A stretch of DNA of 64,000 bases from Asterias rubens (GCF_902459465.1 NC_047068.1:2852001-2916000), one strand, 5' to 3'. Positions 19,509-30,362 are shown, numbered from the stretch's first letter. Program-made: numbers and translations. Notes: generated by a model from the letters alone, not told the origin.

Positions 19509-22500
19509 CTGCGGAGTCAAATTCACATTTACAGTTTTCAAATCAATTCAATCAACATTAATACATATTGGTGAAAAAGAGGAGGATAATTATTTAAATC
19601 GAAGCAGTCAAGAGCTGGACAAGAAAAAGATACAATAAAAATTAAATGAAAAATAATACAATGTAATGGATAAAAAACATAGGTTTAATTTCCCTTTGAT
19701 AACCATTTACCTGAATTCCTTATTGAAGACTAAGAGAAGAACACTAAGCCCAATCTTATTACTTTTGTTCATATACACCGATGCATGTTAGCACTGTATA
19801 CTCAGTACTTTCCCGAACTCTGTGAAAACAAATCACAGGCATGTTAGTCAATCTTCCAAAACAAATAATTAACTTTCCCTTACCAGAATTTCTTGTAGCA
19901 ACGTTTCTTCTCATCCCGTTTCGTTTTGGTCTTAATGGTTTAATTTCTTCTTCTTCTTCTTCTTCATTTTCTTCATCATCTTCATCATCTTCATCTTTCT
20001 TTTCTTGCTCCACGTCTGTTTCCTTCCCCTCATCCTCCTCATTTTCTTCTTCCTCCTCCTCCTCCTCTTCTTCACTGTTCTCGTCTTGGTCTTCACTTTC
20101 TTCTCCCGAATCATCTTTCCTCGTGTTGCTGGATTTCGTTTGCCTCTTCACTCTTTCTGCAACGCTTTTTGTAAATGTCGTTGATTTCCTGAAATGAATT
20201 TAAACGATGGGTTTGTGAATGAGACATTCTTGGCGACAAACAACTCTTAACAGTTCATCAATGAACTGCCGAGTGTTTATTTCTGCTTTTAACAATGCAC
20301 CCTGGGATTCGCAAAATTTATCCAATTACTTGTTTTATTATACCTGAAGTTGTCACTCAACAATGTCAACATTTGATCATTATTATATTTTATGATTTTT
20401 GGGGTTGAACAAAGAATTTACTTGAGTGGGATTAAAACCAACGACCTACAGATTAACATGCCGGCGCTCTACCAACTGAGCTATCTAGCCCTATGTTGGC
20501 GGTGTCCCTATTTTGTCAATATCTTTGTTCAGGGGTGCCATTATATTTTATGTTAAAGTTGTTACACAATTGGGGTTGAACAAAGACAAATCTACAAAAG
20601 ACAGACTTGGGCCTTTGACCTGAGCCATCTTGGTTTTATTTCTTAAGTAAGTTTTCAACACCGTGAGGTATTATTATTGAATCGAAAAAGACAAGTCAAA
20701 TCTGGTCCTGAGTTTACTGGCCCATCGCTAATAACACTGGCCTCAGACCAGTGGTTAAGTGTCAATATTAAGCATAGGGATCTTGTACAACTTGTCCCTC
20801 CTTAAAGGCACTGGACAGTATTGGTAATTACTCAAAATAACTGTTAGCATAAAACCTTACTTGGTAACGAGTAATGGGGAGAGGTTGATAATATAAAACA
20901 TTGTGAGAAACGGCTCCCTCTGAAGTGAAGCAGTATCGAGAAAGAAGTAATTTTCCACGAATTTGATTTCGAGGCCTCAGAATTAGATTTTGAGGTCTCG
21001 AAATCAAGCATCTGAAAGCACACAACTTTTTGTGACAAGGGTGGTTTTTTCTTCCGTTATTATCTCGCAACTTCGACGACCAATTGAGCTCAAATTTTCA
21101 CAGGTTTGTTATTTTTATGAGACTGGTCTTCCAGTGTCTTTACCTCTCTTATACTGACCTGAGTTTTTACTCTTGGACGGAATGTTCTTGGCACTTAGTC
21201 TGGTACTGGTTGGACTTTCTTTGGCATTTAACTGTCTTGAAGTACTAGGTCTGGCGACGCTGGCTGAGTTCTCTCTGGATGGCCCCGCCCTAGATGACCC
21301 CGCCCTGGATGACCCTGCCCTGGATGGCCCCACCCTGGATGGCCCCACCCTGGATGGCCCCGCACGAGTAGGGATCTCTGTCTCCTCGTCTTCTTCGCTG
21401 TGAGATGACGAGGCTTTGCTGTTAGAGGACGAGGCTTCGGTGGATGGGCGACGTGATTTCCTGCGCGATTTCAAGCTTTTATTTCTGTAATTTTCAAAAG
21501 GAACTCGTTAAAAATTGGATATTTGGTCCTCGGAAAAAAGTAGGAATATTTATTATAAAGTGCAAGGGCTAACATCCATGCATACATGGTGTTGGCTTTA
21601 ATTGAATTTTTCAGGCTATCTAATGATAAGTTTTTACAATTTTCCCAAGGGCAAAACAAAATTTGAAATCAGACTACGATAGGAAAAATGTCATGCCTGT
21701 CGCTATTTGACCTCCACTCAAACTTAAATATAAATTCTTATTAGAATTATTCAATAACATTTGGAAATATTAATTTAGGTAAGATATTCATAACTTAAAA
21801 TAAAAATTGAAAATTGTAGAAACATTTCAAGCCAGCAATGCGCTAGATCAGTGTTAACCTAACTTTCTTGGCAAGTATGTCAAAACTAGTTTTATTTAAA
21901 TTTTGGAATAAGCAAAGAAGAATTTACTAGAGCGGGACTTCAATGTGCGACCTCCGGATTAACGTGCTGGCCCTCTACCAACCAAGCTATCTAGGCCTAA
22001 TGTTTGCGGTCTACATACATAGGGAGACCGCCAACACAGCTATTTAGACCTAATGTAATTTTTGACTCAAGAAATAACTGAGAACCCTGTTTGCCATGCT
22101 TTGGAAATCTTTGTTCAACCCAAAATATAACATTTTTACCCAATTAGTTTTGGACTAGTTTTTTACAAAAAGTAATAAAGAAATAAAATCAATTATTGCA
22201 CAAACTAGAAAACAGCAAGCAATATAAAATAGATGAGTCCTGAATGTGTGCACATAAAAACAATCTGAAAGCTTCCAGTACAACAGATGTATAACTGGAA
22301 AGGAAATGTACATGTAAACATAATAGTAAAAAGTCATGTATATTAATTTTTTTGAAAACTGAAAAACAATTAAAAGCATAATCATTGCCAGTATCAAGAC
22401 ACACATAAAAGACTTGTTAAGACACAGAAACAATCAATAGTATACAAACATATAGAATCAAGCAATGAAAACACCCAAATGAAAAGCTTAAATATTTATC

Positions 22501-25500
22501 AATAAATGATGAAAATAGTGCAAACCCAGAGTGACTGGCATGCCAATGGATAAAACGTGTAATCATTTAAACATAATGCTACTTCTGTTATTATTGTAGA
22601 AGATCAAGACAAAACTACAGATACAAGTACTACAGAATACAAGTTTACGACAACAGCAAACAATTGCAGCATGCATCAATTTATGAGAGGACAAGTGCAA
22701 ACCAATATAACAATCTAGTTCACTTGTCTTCATTGTAGAGAACTTATTAAAACCATCGCTGCTTATGCTGGCTTTTTGTCAGAGAACAACTGTACAGGGA
22801 AAACACAATAGCGTGATTGACTAGAAAGCTAGCATGCCCTGCGCTGTGAAGCTGTGGGGGCGCACCCATATTGTGTCCAAACCTAAGTAAAAGCCTTTAT
22901 GTTTTTTAGGGTTTACCTCTTGAGTCCTGAACAGATTGCTTCTCATACTTTAGAGCTGATTTGTAGTCGCTTAGAATAGGTCTGAATTGCTCCTCGAAGA
23001 GTGCTGATAAACGTAACGTCATGGAATAGATCTGAAATGATTAGAAAGAATGAAAAGGTAAGGTCACTTATTAAAGATTTTCTAAACTTATTTAGCGGTA
23101 ATAATTTTAAAACATTTTGCATGGTGAAGATACAATCAAGTAAGGTTTGCGCAAACACCATGTAGGGCTATGGTGGTTCTGAGATAACCAATAATGGTAT
23201 AACAACTGAGACATTTCTATCAGTATGCTCCATCAACATGCTTGAATCGCCTTCTTCTGAAGATGATCGGAGCATACTGATCAAAAGTTAAGATGTTAAA
23301 TCATCGGTTCTTCTCAGAACTACCACAGCTCATACGAGAGTGGTAACATTAATATAACATTATTTATTTTGGTTTTTACCCATATACACCGATGTGTGTA
23401 AGCACTGTATATACTCAGTACTTTCTTGAGCTCTGTGAAAAAAAAACACAGGCATATTACTCGGGTGGGATTCAAACCCACGACCATTGCAATTCTAGAG
23501 CAGTGTCATTCTAACTAGACCACCGAGATTGCCCGATAGCTAGAGGCAGTTCCAATCATATGTTCCAGCAGGTACTGCTGCTTATCTACGTGGTGTGTGT
23601 GATTGATTGTTAATAAGTACGCCCATTTTGAGCCTTATGCTGCATACTCCTCAGGAGTTCAATTTATTAAGTAGCATGTCAAAACAGCTTTGGGGAAACA
23701 TTTACCTTAGATTTTTTGTTTGGGGTGTAGCTTTTTGAGTTGGTGAAGACGAGGCGTACGTCTTTACAGAATTCCATGGGGTCTTGGTAGATCATTCCTT
23801 CAAGTTGCTCTCGGACTGTGTTCAAGTCCATAGGGGTGTCTATGATGGTGCGATAATCCTACAAGGAATAAGATTACAAAGAGAGACCCATAATTGTTTG
23901 GTTTCTGTTTTAAAGGCAGTGGACGTCGATCTTGCACGAGATGAACCTAATGTAAATGTTATGTTAAAGACACTAGACACTACTGGTAACTGTCAAAGAC
24001 CAGTCTTCTCACTCGGTGTATCTCAACATTATGCATAAAATAACAAATCTGTGAAAATTTGAGCTCAATCGGTCGCCCAAGTTGCAAGCTATTCATGAAA
24101 GAAAAGAACAACCTTGTCGCACCATGGTCACACGAAATTGTGTGTTTTCAGATGCTTGATTTCGAGACCTCAAATTCTAAATCTGATGTCTCGAAATCAA
24201 ACTTGTGGACAATTACTTCTTTCTTGAAAAATACGTCACTTCAGAGGGAGCTGTTTCTCACAATGTTTTATACTATCAACCTCTCCCCATTACTCGTTAC
24301 CAAGTACATGTAAGGTTTTGTGCTTATAATTATTTTGAGTAATTACCAATAGTGTCCACTACCTTTAAGTTCGCCTGTCTGATACAAACATTTATTTGAG
24401 TCGACCTTGAGTCGCTCCTAATCTAATAGGTTAGGACTCTGGCACGCCTGTCTGAAACAGGTATTCGGGATATAAAGCTATAAAGCTATAAATTGAACTA
24501 TAATTGATGTTAAATTTGTAACGGACACAAAGAATAGCATTTGGTTATTACCCTTACACCGGTGTTTGTAAAGCACTTTATAAGCAGTGCATTCTCAAGT
24601 CCAGTAAAAAAAACAAAAAACGTATTACTAAGCTTGGGCGATATTGATTTATTTTATTCACGATATATCGCCGACAATATATCGCGATATTCGATATAAT
24701 CGCGATTAATTAAATTTGACATCATCAGTCTTCAAACTCCCAGTGAAAGTTGTAGAAGAGACAGTCATAGCATAAGAGAGGTGTTCTAATGATCTATTCT
24801 TCTGGTTTTACTCCAAACCTATGGGATGCAAGATGTTTCAGCTAGGAAATACATCGCGATATTGCGATACTTAATCCATATCGCGATATATCGATTTTTC
24901 GATTAAAACCAAATCGATCCGATTTCGAAATCGTTTCCAAATTAGTATCGCGATATTCGATAAAATCGTGGTACCGCTCAAGCTTACATATTACTCGGTT
25001 GGGATCTCAACCCATAACCTTTGTAATTCTAGAGCTGATGTGTTTACTACTAGTGTACCATCGAGATTGTACAATCTGAATCCATTCAGCCTGCAACTGC
25101 TGCATAACGCAGATCACACTAAAGATAAAGAATACAACCTGGGAAACAGCAGTGATCCCCCTAAGTGGATGCATCTTTTAATTCAAATAATATCAATTGA
25201 TCAATGGGAACCACAAGGGAACTGACATGGTAAAAAGTAAAATAAAATAAAATAATAAATAATAAAATAAAAATAATAATTACTTACCGGATAAAGCATT
25301 TCATCGACTGAGTAACGGAAGGGCTCAGAGTCTTGACAATTCCACAGCATTTGAGTAAGTTCTTTACATTGTTTGATCCAAGCTTTGGTGTCGTAGCTAG
25401 CGAGGCTTCGAATCCGCTTAGCAGGAGGTGAACCAAACTCCTATTGAAAGTAGAATGATATAGTTAAAGACAGTTGACACTATTGGTAATTGTCCACTGC

Positions 25501-26142
25501 CTTTAAAGCATCGGAATTCAAAATACACACTGTATGGGTAAAAAACAAAATTAATATTCTTTTATCCCCGATGCAAATTTAATATCTATTATATCATTGC
25601 GGTAAACATAGGATTTGACCTGCCTGTAGCTACCGGGCAGTCTCGGTAGTCTACTTGGTAAGACACTGCTCTAGAATTGCAAGGGTCGTGGGTTTGAATC
25701 CCACATGAGTAATATGCCTGTGATATTTTTTCACAGGATTCGGGAAACTACTGAGTATACAGTGCTAACACACATTGGTGTATGGGTAAAAAACCAAAAT
25801 TCAGATAATAGTCTGAATTTTTTCATCCCTGACACCACAGTCATCAATCCTTGTCATTTGATTGGTGGAACACGTGTCACATGTCATAATTTATGATGCC
25901 ATGTACTTACTGCTATGATGTGCGACACTCAAGATTTAATATAGGAGTCCTATATGGATAAATATAGGATACATGATTTTGTTTCATTCCAACCAAAACT
26001 TACCGCTGTCCGCTTTCTACTCGTTGCCGGTCGGTCTTCATCCTCACTTGAGGAGGTATCTTCAATCTTGACCAGTTCGTCTGCGTCCATCGCCCTCGTC
26101 TGTTTTTTGTAGACGACCATTGCATCCGTGCACTTTGAATTC
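18889..26142 (-). CDS. BRWD3: BRWD/PHIP-family bromodomain protein, C-terminal part (seven exons seen)
   Basis: Exons right to left: 26142-26004, 25440-25288, 23858-23706, 23031-22917, 21484-21159, about 20188-19884, 19508-18889. Exons 2-4 make the second bromodomain: [21 protein letters not shown], then [20 protein letters not shown], then [14 protein letters not shown] and [20 protein letters not shown], matching the family at nearly every core position. The final exon is acidic and Ser-rich and ends [24 protein letters not shown], the conserved BRWD/PHIP tail. The WD40 repeats and first bromodomain are not in the adjacent sequence; a convertase gene on the same strand sits there instead. 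The phases of exons 4-5 and 5-6 do not join cleanly (each one base short), so a small exon or an indel is missed. The symbol could equally be PHIP. Family members read acetylated histones and serve CUL4 ligases. Confidence 0.88.
19765..19840 (-). repeat. tail fragment of SINE family A
   Basis: Matches the non-tRNA part of the SINE at 23360-23545 (ATACACCGATGCATGTTAGC, CAGTACTTTCCCGAACTCTG). It sits 44 bases from the splice donor at 19884, in the last BRWD intron. Confidence 0.65.
19884..20188 (-). CDS. BRWD-like exon, poly-acidic stretch
   Basis: Open to a GTAAGG donor whose phase fits the last exon. It contains long runs of Glu with Asp (E-rich block 20090-19945) and then KPLRPKRNG. The acceptor is either at 20188 or at an internal AG near 20150, because the phase of 20188 does not fit the previous exon. 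Confidence 0.65.
20400..20600 (-). repeat. tRNA-derived SINE, Asn-like head
   Basis: The minus strand has TAGATAGCTCAGTTGGTAGA, GCGCCGGCATGTTAATC and TTTTAATCCCACTC, a tRNA head with GTT in the anticodon position, flanked by GGGTTGAACAAAG on both sides. Relatives are at 21885-22140, 49780-50740 and 62515-62720. Confidence 0.65.
20802..21142. mobile_element. M1 MITE with one damaged end
   Basis: Starts TTAAAGGCACTGGACAGT. Internal family blocks are present, but the far end is shortened (GACTGGTCTTCCAGTGTCTTTA). It ends 11 bases from the donor of the BRWD exon 21484-21159. Confidence 0.78.
21159..21484 (-). CDS. BRWD-like exon with GPSR pentapeptide repeats
   Basis: Basic start ([13 protein letters not shown]), Ser-rich acidic patch, then a six-fold pentapeptide repeat of the type [15 protein letters not shown] encoded by a 15-bp minisatellite at about 21280-21368, then Ser/Lys-rich sequence. 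Low-complexity disordered tail. The donor GTCAGT lies 11 bases from the end of a MITE. Exon assignment rests on position and open frame, as this region is not conserved. Confidence 0.65.
21660..22916. other. BRWD intron with a decayed SINE
   Basis: 21885-22140 holds a decayed tRNA-SINE relative with an inverted part (CCGCCAACACAG). The rest is AT-rich and unrecognised. Confidence 0.5.
22917..23031 (-). CDS. BRWD-like exon, bromodomain 2 helix C
   Basis: Starts [20 protein letters not shown] and continues [12 protein letters not shown]. It ends leaving one base at the GTAAAC donor, which does not match the next exon's one-base start. Confidence 0.82.
23360..23545 (-). repeat. tRNA-derived SINE family A
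   Basis: The minus strand starts TCTCGGTGGTCTAGTTAGAA (A box), then GGTTTGAATCCCACCCGAG (B box), then a short body with CAGTACTTTC and a GGTGTATATGGGTAAAAACC end. Same family: 25630-25803, 29213-29380, and the interrupted copy at 24520-25075. Confidence 0.78.
23706..23858 (-). CDS. BRWD-like exon, bromodomain 2 core
   Basis: 51 codons, phase 0 to 0. [20 protein letters not shown] continues to [20 protein letters not shown]. The conserved asparagine that contacts acetyl-lysine is present in FTNSKSY. Confidence 0.88.
23964..24368. mobile_element. TTAA-flanked MITE, family M1
   Basis: TTAAAGACACTAGACACTACT to AGTGTCCACTACCTTTAA, with all internal family blocks. A stray M1 end (TTTTAAAGGCAGTGGAC) lies just before it at about 23909. 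Confidence 0.82.
24520..25075 (-). repeat. SINE family A copy split by another element
   Basis: The SINE tail is at 24520-24630 and its tRNA head at 24987-25075 (GTACCATCGAGATTG at the end). The break is filled by the ATCGCGATA-rich element 24631-24986. Confidence 0.65.
24631..24986. mobile_element. ATATCGCGATA-rich palindromic element
   Basis: Ends AAGCTTGGGCGATATTG and CCGCTCAAGCTT are inverted. ATATCGCGATA or close variants occur many times inside. It is flanked by ACGTATTACT and ACATATTACT, a likely 8-10 bp target duplication in the host SINE. Confidence 0.65.
25288..25440 (-). CDS. BRWD-like exon, bromodomain 2 helix Z and ZA loop start
   Basis: 51 codons, phase 0 to 0, acceptor CTTTCAATAG and donor GTAAGT. 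It carries [21 protein letters not shown] and [10 protein letters not shown]. Confidence 0.85.
25464..25506. mobile_element. minimal 43-bp TTAA MITE (only the ends)
   Basis: TTAAAGACAGTTGACACTAT joined directly to ATTGTCCACTGCCTTTAA. Both M1 ends and both TTAA sites are present with the whole interior missing. It lies just upstream of the acceptor of BRWD exon 25440-25288. Confidence 0.75.
25630..25803 (+). repeat. tRNA-derived SINE family A
   Basis: TCTCGGTAGTCTACTTGGTA, then GGGTTTGAATCCCACATGAG, then the family body ending GGTGTATGGGTAAAAAACC. Confidence 0.78.
26004..26142 (-). CDS. BRWD-like exon, acidic linker before bromodomain 2
   Basis: Acceptor TTTCCTTGCCAG, donor GTAAGT. It reads [20 protein letters not shown], then [14 protein letters not shown], a charged linker. 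It enters with one base to complete a codon, so an upstream exon leaving two bases must exist but was not found within 26.2-27.2 kb. It leaves in phase 0. Confidence 0.75.
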
Positions 26143-26454
26143 CTGGCAAGGAAAAAAAAATCAAAGTTTAATTCCTAAGAGCACTGTATCCTATTAAAGA
26201 AAGATGGCGAATAACACAGTTTTCACAATGTTAAAATAAAACAGAATCTTGCAAAACTTTTGTCTTCATCCAAGACCTAAAAAGACAAAAATTGCAAATC
26301 ACATTTAAACAAATGACAAAATCCAGGTACATGAAACACTCTTTTCTTTGGGACAATTTTCACCTTGTAAACCACTACACAGTTCTATGTAAGGGAATTG
26401 ATGGTGCTATGTAAGAGATGAGGTCACATACTTCAAAACGTAGCTCCACATACC

Positions 26455-26548
26455 TTGCAGGAACAAAATACTGAGCGCTTTGATGCGTCCCTAAGAACGT
26501 GATAAAGCGCTACATAAGAACCTATTATTATTATTATTATTATTATAA
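26455..26548 (+). repeat. LINE/SINE 3' tail with (TTA)n
   Basis: GATAAAGCGCTACATAAGAACC followed by about eight ATT repeats, the same type of tail as the LINE end at 45685. Head missing. Confidence 0.6.
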
Positions 26549-26934
26549 GAGTTACTTCAACATAGATCTGTTCAAAAGTTCACTTAAATCATATCTTATA
26601 AAGCCTAATAATCATTATCATTATTATTGTAAGTAAACAACGAGCCACAACTCAGTGTGACTGGTACTCTGATTAAGTAATCCGTGAATACTTTATCAAT
26701 ACACAGAGGCGGTTACCAATGTGACACCAGGAAAGACTTCTGGCTCCACAAGATAGCGCCCTCAATGTCTGTAGCTCAACTGCAGTAGACTTGCCATCTG
26801 TCTCTTCTTCGTAAATGAACAGATAGAAAATTTGTGCTGATTGGTGTTGAGATGCATGTTTTGGAAAACGCTTTTTTTTGCAAAATTTTGTCAAATATTG
26901 CGGCCATTTGCAGCCGCTCTAGGCTCGAAGCACA

Positions 26935-27080
26935 AAGATTAATCGCGAGTTAGGACGAGTAACTCGTCCTAACTTAGAATGGGTTCAATGTGTCAAATCA
27001 TCTATGGATGCCGAACTTAATTCGTCCGAAGTCCTAGGATTAATCCTAAGTTAGGAAGAGTTTAGTGAAATCGACGACAG
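26935..27080. mobile_element. palindromic MITE (family M4)
   Basis: GAGTTAGGACGAGTAACTCG at one end, CCTAAGTTAGGAAGAG and TTTAGTGAAATCGACG at the other. Between the BRWD-like and convertase genes. Confidence 0.65.
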
Positions 27081-27243
27081 GTCATCTTCAAAGTCAATAC
27101 GTCAGTTGGTTGGACTAAGTGGCAGTAGACAATTATAGTTCTAAAAAATTGTGGGCATACTCAGAACAAAGTAAAAGAAAAACCAAGGGAAAAAAGATGA
27201 CCTGGTGTCTGTAGTGTCCCAAAGTTCCCCATTCCATTAAAAT

Positions 27244-28094
27244 CTAGTATCGTATATCTCTTTCCTTCAGTAGTCGTTGCGATTCCTTAATCGTATCCTT
27301 CCTCAACTCATCCAGCTCATGTGACCTCACCTGACCATGTGACCTGATCTCTTGATCATGTGACCTCTCCTCTTGGCCCCTATTGGTCATCAGGTCGTCA
27401 AACTCGTTCCTCCTCGTCTCCTTTCGCTCTTCGAACCTTCGCCTCATCTCGGCTCTCTTGCTGATGTATAGAGCTCGAACCTGAGGATCCTTCAAGATCC
27501 CGTCAAATTCTCCAGTGTCGATATCCTCCTGTTAGAGTTATGAAAAAGAAAGAAATTTGCACGATAATTTTTAAAGGGTTTTGTTACCTTTTGTAGATCA
27601 AGTTTTCGGCTATGACATGAATCCCTACTCACTATGAATGGAGATGTGATTTTCAAGTTAAGCTAACAACAGCTAAATACCAGTAACAAGCAATATGAAA
27701 CAAATGAACATTTGGCTGGTAATCCTGTTTTCATCAAAAAAGAAAATTCATGCTAAGCAAATTTCCGTGCTTAGCAGCTCTATGTAATTGGGCCCTGTTC
27801 TTTTCAGAACCAACACTATTCACAAAACATTTTCCCGTGGTGCTACCGATAACCTCACCTATCTATATGATTAAAATAATTTTGAGATATTAAGAGATAT
27901 TTATTAAAAAATTATAATTTTTACCTCATCGTCCAAGTTGTGTTTTGTATTTGGAGGTGCTTCTACTCCTTTGGCTAAATTATCCTTGTCAATAACGATC
28001 TCTTCATCATCTAGCTGCTCTTTGTTATAAAGGTCAACGACCACGTTGTCTTCAATATGTCCTGAAAGATCAGGGTTCACGGCTGGGTTTTCCT
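27244..28094 (-). CDS. convertase C-terminal exons, unrecognised charged tail
   Basis: Exons 28094-27925 and 27528-27244 join in phase to the P-domain exon. The first is acidic (NKEQLDDEEIVIDKDN). The second has a helical Arg/Glu-rich stretch (ISKRAEMRRRFEERKETRR), a three-fold RSHD/RSHG/RSHE repeat and ends LLKERDIRY-stop. I see no Cys-rich domain, membrane span or known domain. Confidence 0.65.
27690..27795. repeat. MITE M3 fragment
   Basis: AAGCAAATTTCCGTGCTTAGCAGCTCTATGTAATTGGGCCC matches one end of the element at 28311-28556. Confidence 0.55.
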
Positions 28095-28310
28095 CTGAAT
28101 TGACAACAAAATTTTATTACAAATAACCCTCAGACTTTTTGACCATTTATTATTATCCACTGTGGTTTGATTGATATGTTATGCAGTATGGTTTTGAATG
28201 ATAGATATATAAAATATGATATCATGATGTAAACTGCATCTACATGTGCACAGTACACAGTCAACCCTCCTACTGTCTTTGAGAAAGACTCTGCTAGGGC
28301 CGAAACGTCA

Positions 28311-28556
28311 GGGGCCAATTTCATAGAGCTGCTTAAGCAAAAATTTTGCTTGAGCACGAAAATAGCTCGCTTATTTTTCACATGTTACTGGCAAAAATGT
28401 CATGCCATATACATTGCTTGTGACTGGTATTTAGCTGTTCTTTGCTTAGTATAACAATTGAGTGTAGTCTTGTCCGGTAATGTGATTTTACTAAGCAAGG
28501 ATTTTTTTGCTTAAGCAAAATTTTGTGCTTAAGCAGCTCTATGAAATTGGGCCCAG
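28311..28556. mobile_element. palindromic MITE (family M3)
   Basis: GGGGCCAATTTCATAGAGCTGCTTAAGCA at the left and its inverse ending CTCTATGAAATTGGGCCC at the right. Relatives are at 27690-27795 and 47215-47290. Convertase intron. Confidence 0.8.
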
Positions 28557-28611
28557 GCCATTATTTTCTTTTGCAATTACTTGAAAAAAGAGAGATTTGA
28601 ATGAAATGCAC

Positions 28612-29024
28612 CGTTAGTTGTTGTCAGGTCAGCATCATCATTAGTCCCGTACAACACCAGCTGGAAGCTGGTGAATCGAGCCACCTTACTACTTCCCCTC
28701 GGAATATCAGGACGGTCCTCCTCCTGCGACTGGACCCCCGGTGGGGTGTGGTGATACTCAACCTCCAGGCGCCACACCCCGTTTGGGTTCTCGCCCCAGT
28801 TCCCTACCGACATGAAAGGAAACTCGTCCACTGACTGAGTGGTGTTGTCATTCTTGCGGGTCGAGAGGAGCTCGGAGGGGGTGCCCTGCGGGGACCAGAT
28901 CGTCAGGGAGACGTCGCCACGGCGGGGGGCTTGGTAGGAGATTTTCGCGATGGTGTGCTCCAGTTTGGTGATGGGGCAATTTATATCTATGTAGACGACG
29001 GTGGACATTCCTTGAAGGATTGAT
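28612..29024 (-). CDS. convertase exon: P domain
   Basis: 137 codons. TKLEHTIAKISYQAPRRGDV, WSPQGTPSELLSTRKND, FPFMSVGNWGENPNGVWRLE and FQLVLYGTNDD follow the P domain from the first beta strand to the end. A proline-rich insert (HHTPPGVQSQEEDRPDIPRG) replaces the short loop before the last strands. The P domain stabilises the catalytic domain in this family. Confidence 0.85.
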
Positions 29025-29212
29025 CTAGAGAAGAAAGTTAGGACAAACGAAAGATAAGCATTTGAGGTAGGGATGGTCACATAATGAACAAAATTAATAT
29101 AAGTTTGCTTGAATGACTCAAAGCGCCCTCCATTGTCTGAAAAAGACTTGTTTTCAACTGACTCTTATATGAGTTGATGGAGGGTGAGTCTTGTTTGTCC
29201 AGAAGGAGAATA

Positions 29213-29380
29213 TTAATTTTGGTTTTTACCCATACACAGATGTGTGTTAGCACTGTATACTCAGTACTTTCCCCAGAGTCCTGTGAAAAAAATATCACAG
29301 GCAGTTTACTCGGGTGGGATTCGAACCCATGACCCTTGCAATTCTAGAGCAGTGTCTTACCAACTAGACTACCGAGATTG
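29213..29380 (-). repeat. tRNA-derived SINE family A
   Basis: The minus strand starts CAATCTCGGTAGTCTAGTTGG, with B box GGGTTCGAATCCCACCCGAG, body CTGAGTATACAGTGCTAACA and end GTATGGGTAAAAACC. The best-kept copy of the family. Confidence 0.82.
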
Positions 29381-29480
29381 ATGTAGAAGGAGTTTGTTCC
29401 ACAGTAGTGCTAGTGCAGTGCAAGTCTTGGTGAAAGACGCTCTTGTTGAGTTGGGCCTACAAATGTGTACATACATAGAA

Positions 29481-29885
29481 GTGTTGTGGCTGAGTGGTTA
29501 AGAGTACTGAATTCAAACTCTGGTGTTTCTGATCAGCAGAGCGTGTGTTCGAATCCCCAGCCATGACACTTGTGTCCTTAAGCAAGACATTTAACCAATG
29601 CTTCGTCCTTCGGATGGGAGGTAAAGCCATTGGTCCCATTTGTTATGTGCATGTAAACGAACCCAGTGTACTTATCGAAAAGAGACGGGGTTCGCCAAGG
29701 TTTTCCTTGCTGTGGCTGCTGTATACGCCGTAGCACCTTGTAAACCCTTATTAGGTGCTAAATAATTGAGTCTCAGAATTCATCACTTCAATAATCTATC
29801 TTTCTGAAAGTTTGTACATAATCAGTGCCTTGAGTACCTTCTATGGTAGATACGTGCGCTATATAAGACTTCGATATTATTATGA
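29481..29885 (+). repeat. tRNA-Leu-derived SINE
   Basis: GTTGTGGCTGAGTGGTTAAG, then GTTCGAATCCCCAGCCATGAC, then ACTTGTGTCCTTAAGCAAGA, the CTTCGTCCTTCGGATGGGA body, and a tail GCGCTATATAAGACTTCGAT with TTATTAT. It lies in the convertase intron between the catalytic and P exons. Confidence 0.82.
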
Positions 29886-30009
29886 TTACACATGTTCGCA
29901 ACTATTCCACCGGCAATTTTTGATGTGCGCAAACCCTTCAGCAAGAACTTATGGGGTGGATATATGGAAGTTTCCCCAACAGACCTCGGTATCGTTTGAA
30001 AGTTTGGTA

Positions 30010-30362
30010 CAATAATCAAAACAAGTATTAACTTAAAAACTGACTTGACAATGAGCATTGAGGAGCTGTTGATAGTATAAAACATTGTGGGAAACGCCTC
30101 CCTCTAAAGTAACGTAGATTTTGAGAAAGAGGTAATTTCTCACTAAAATAATAAAATACTTCTTAGCTAGAAGTCTTTTATTCCTATCTGAAAGCACACA
30201 AATTCGTCCAACAAGGGTGTTTTTTCTTTCATCATTTTCTCGCAACTTTGATGACCGATTGAGCCAAAATTTTCACAGGTTTGTTATTTTATGCTTATGA
30301 TGGGATACACCATGTGAGAACACTGGTCTTTGACAATTACCAAATGTGTACCTTCCCTATAA
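30010..30362. mobile_element. MITE M1, subfamily with GTACACATTTGG ends
   Basis: Shares the M1 core (TGTTGATAGTATAAAACATTGTGGGAAAC, inverted ACTTCTAGCTAGAAGTC block), but the end is CAAATGTGTACCTTCCCTATAA, as in 40009-40380 and 57790-58171. The left end is worn. Confidence 0.7.

Noticed and set aside
19079-20197. Plus-strand Ser- and Phe-rich frames opposite the BRWD tail
   Set aside because: They mirror the acidic coding strand (complement of GAA/GAG runs). No splice or promoter context.
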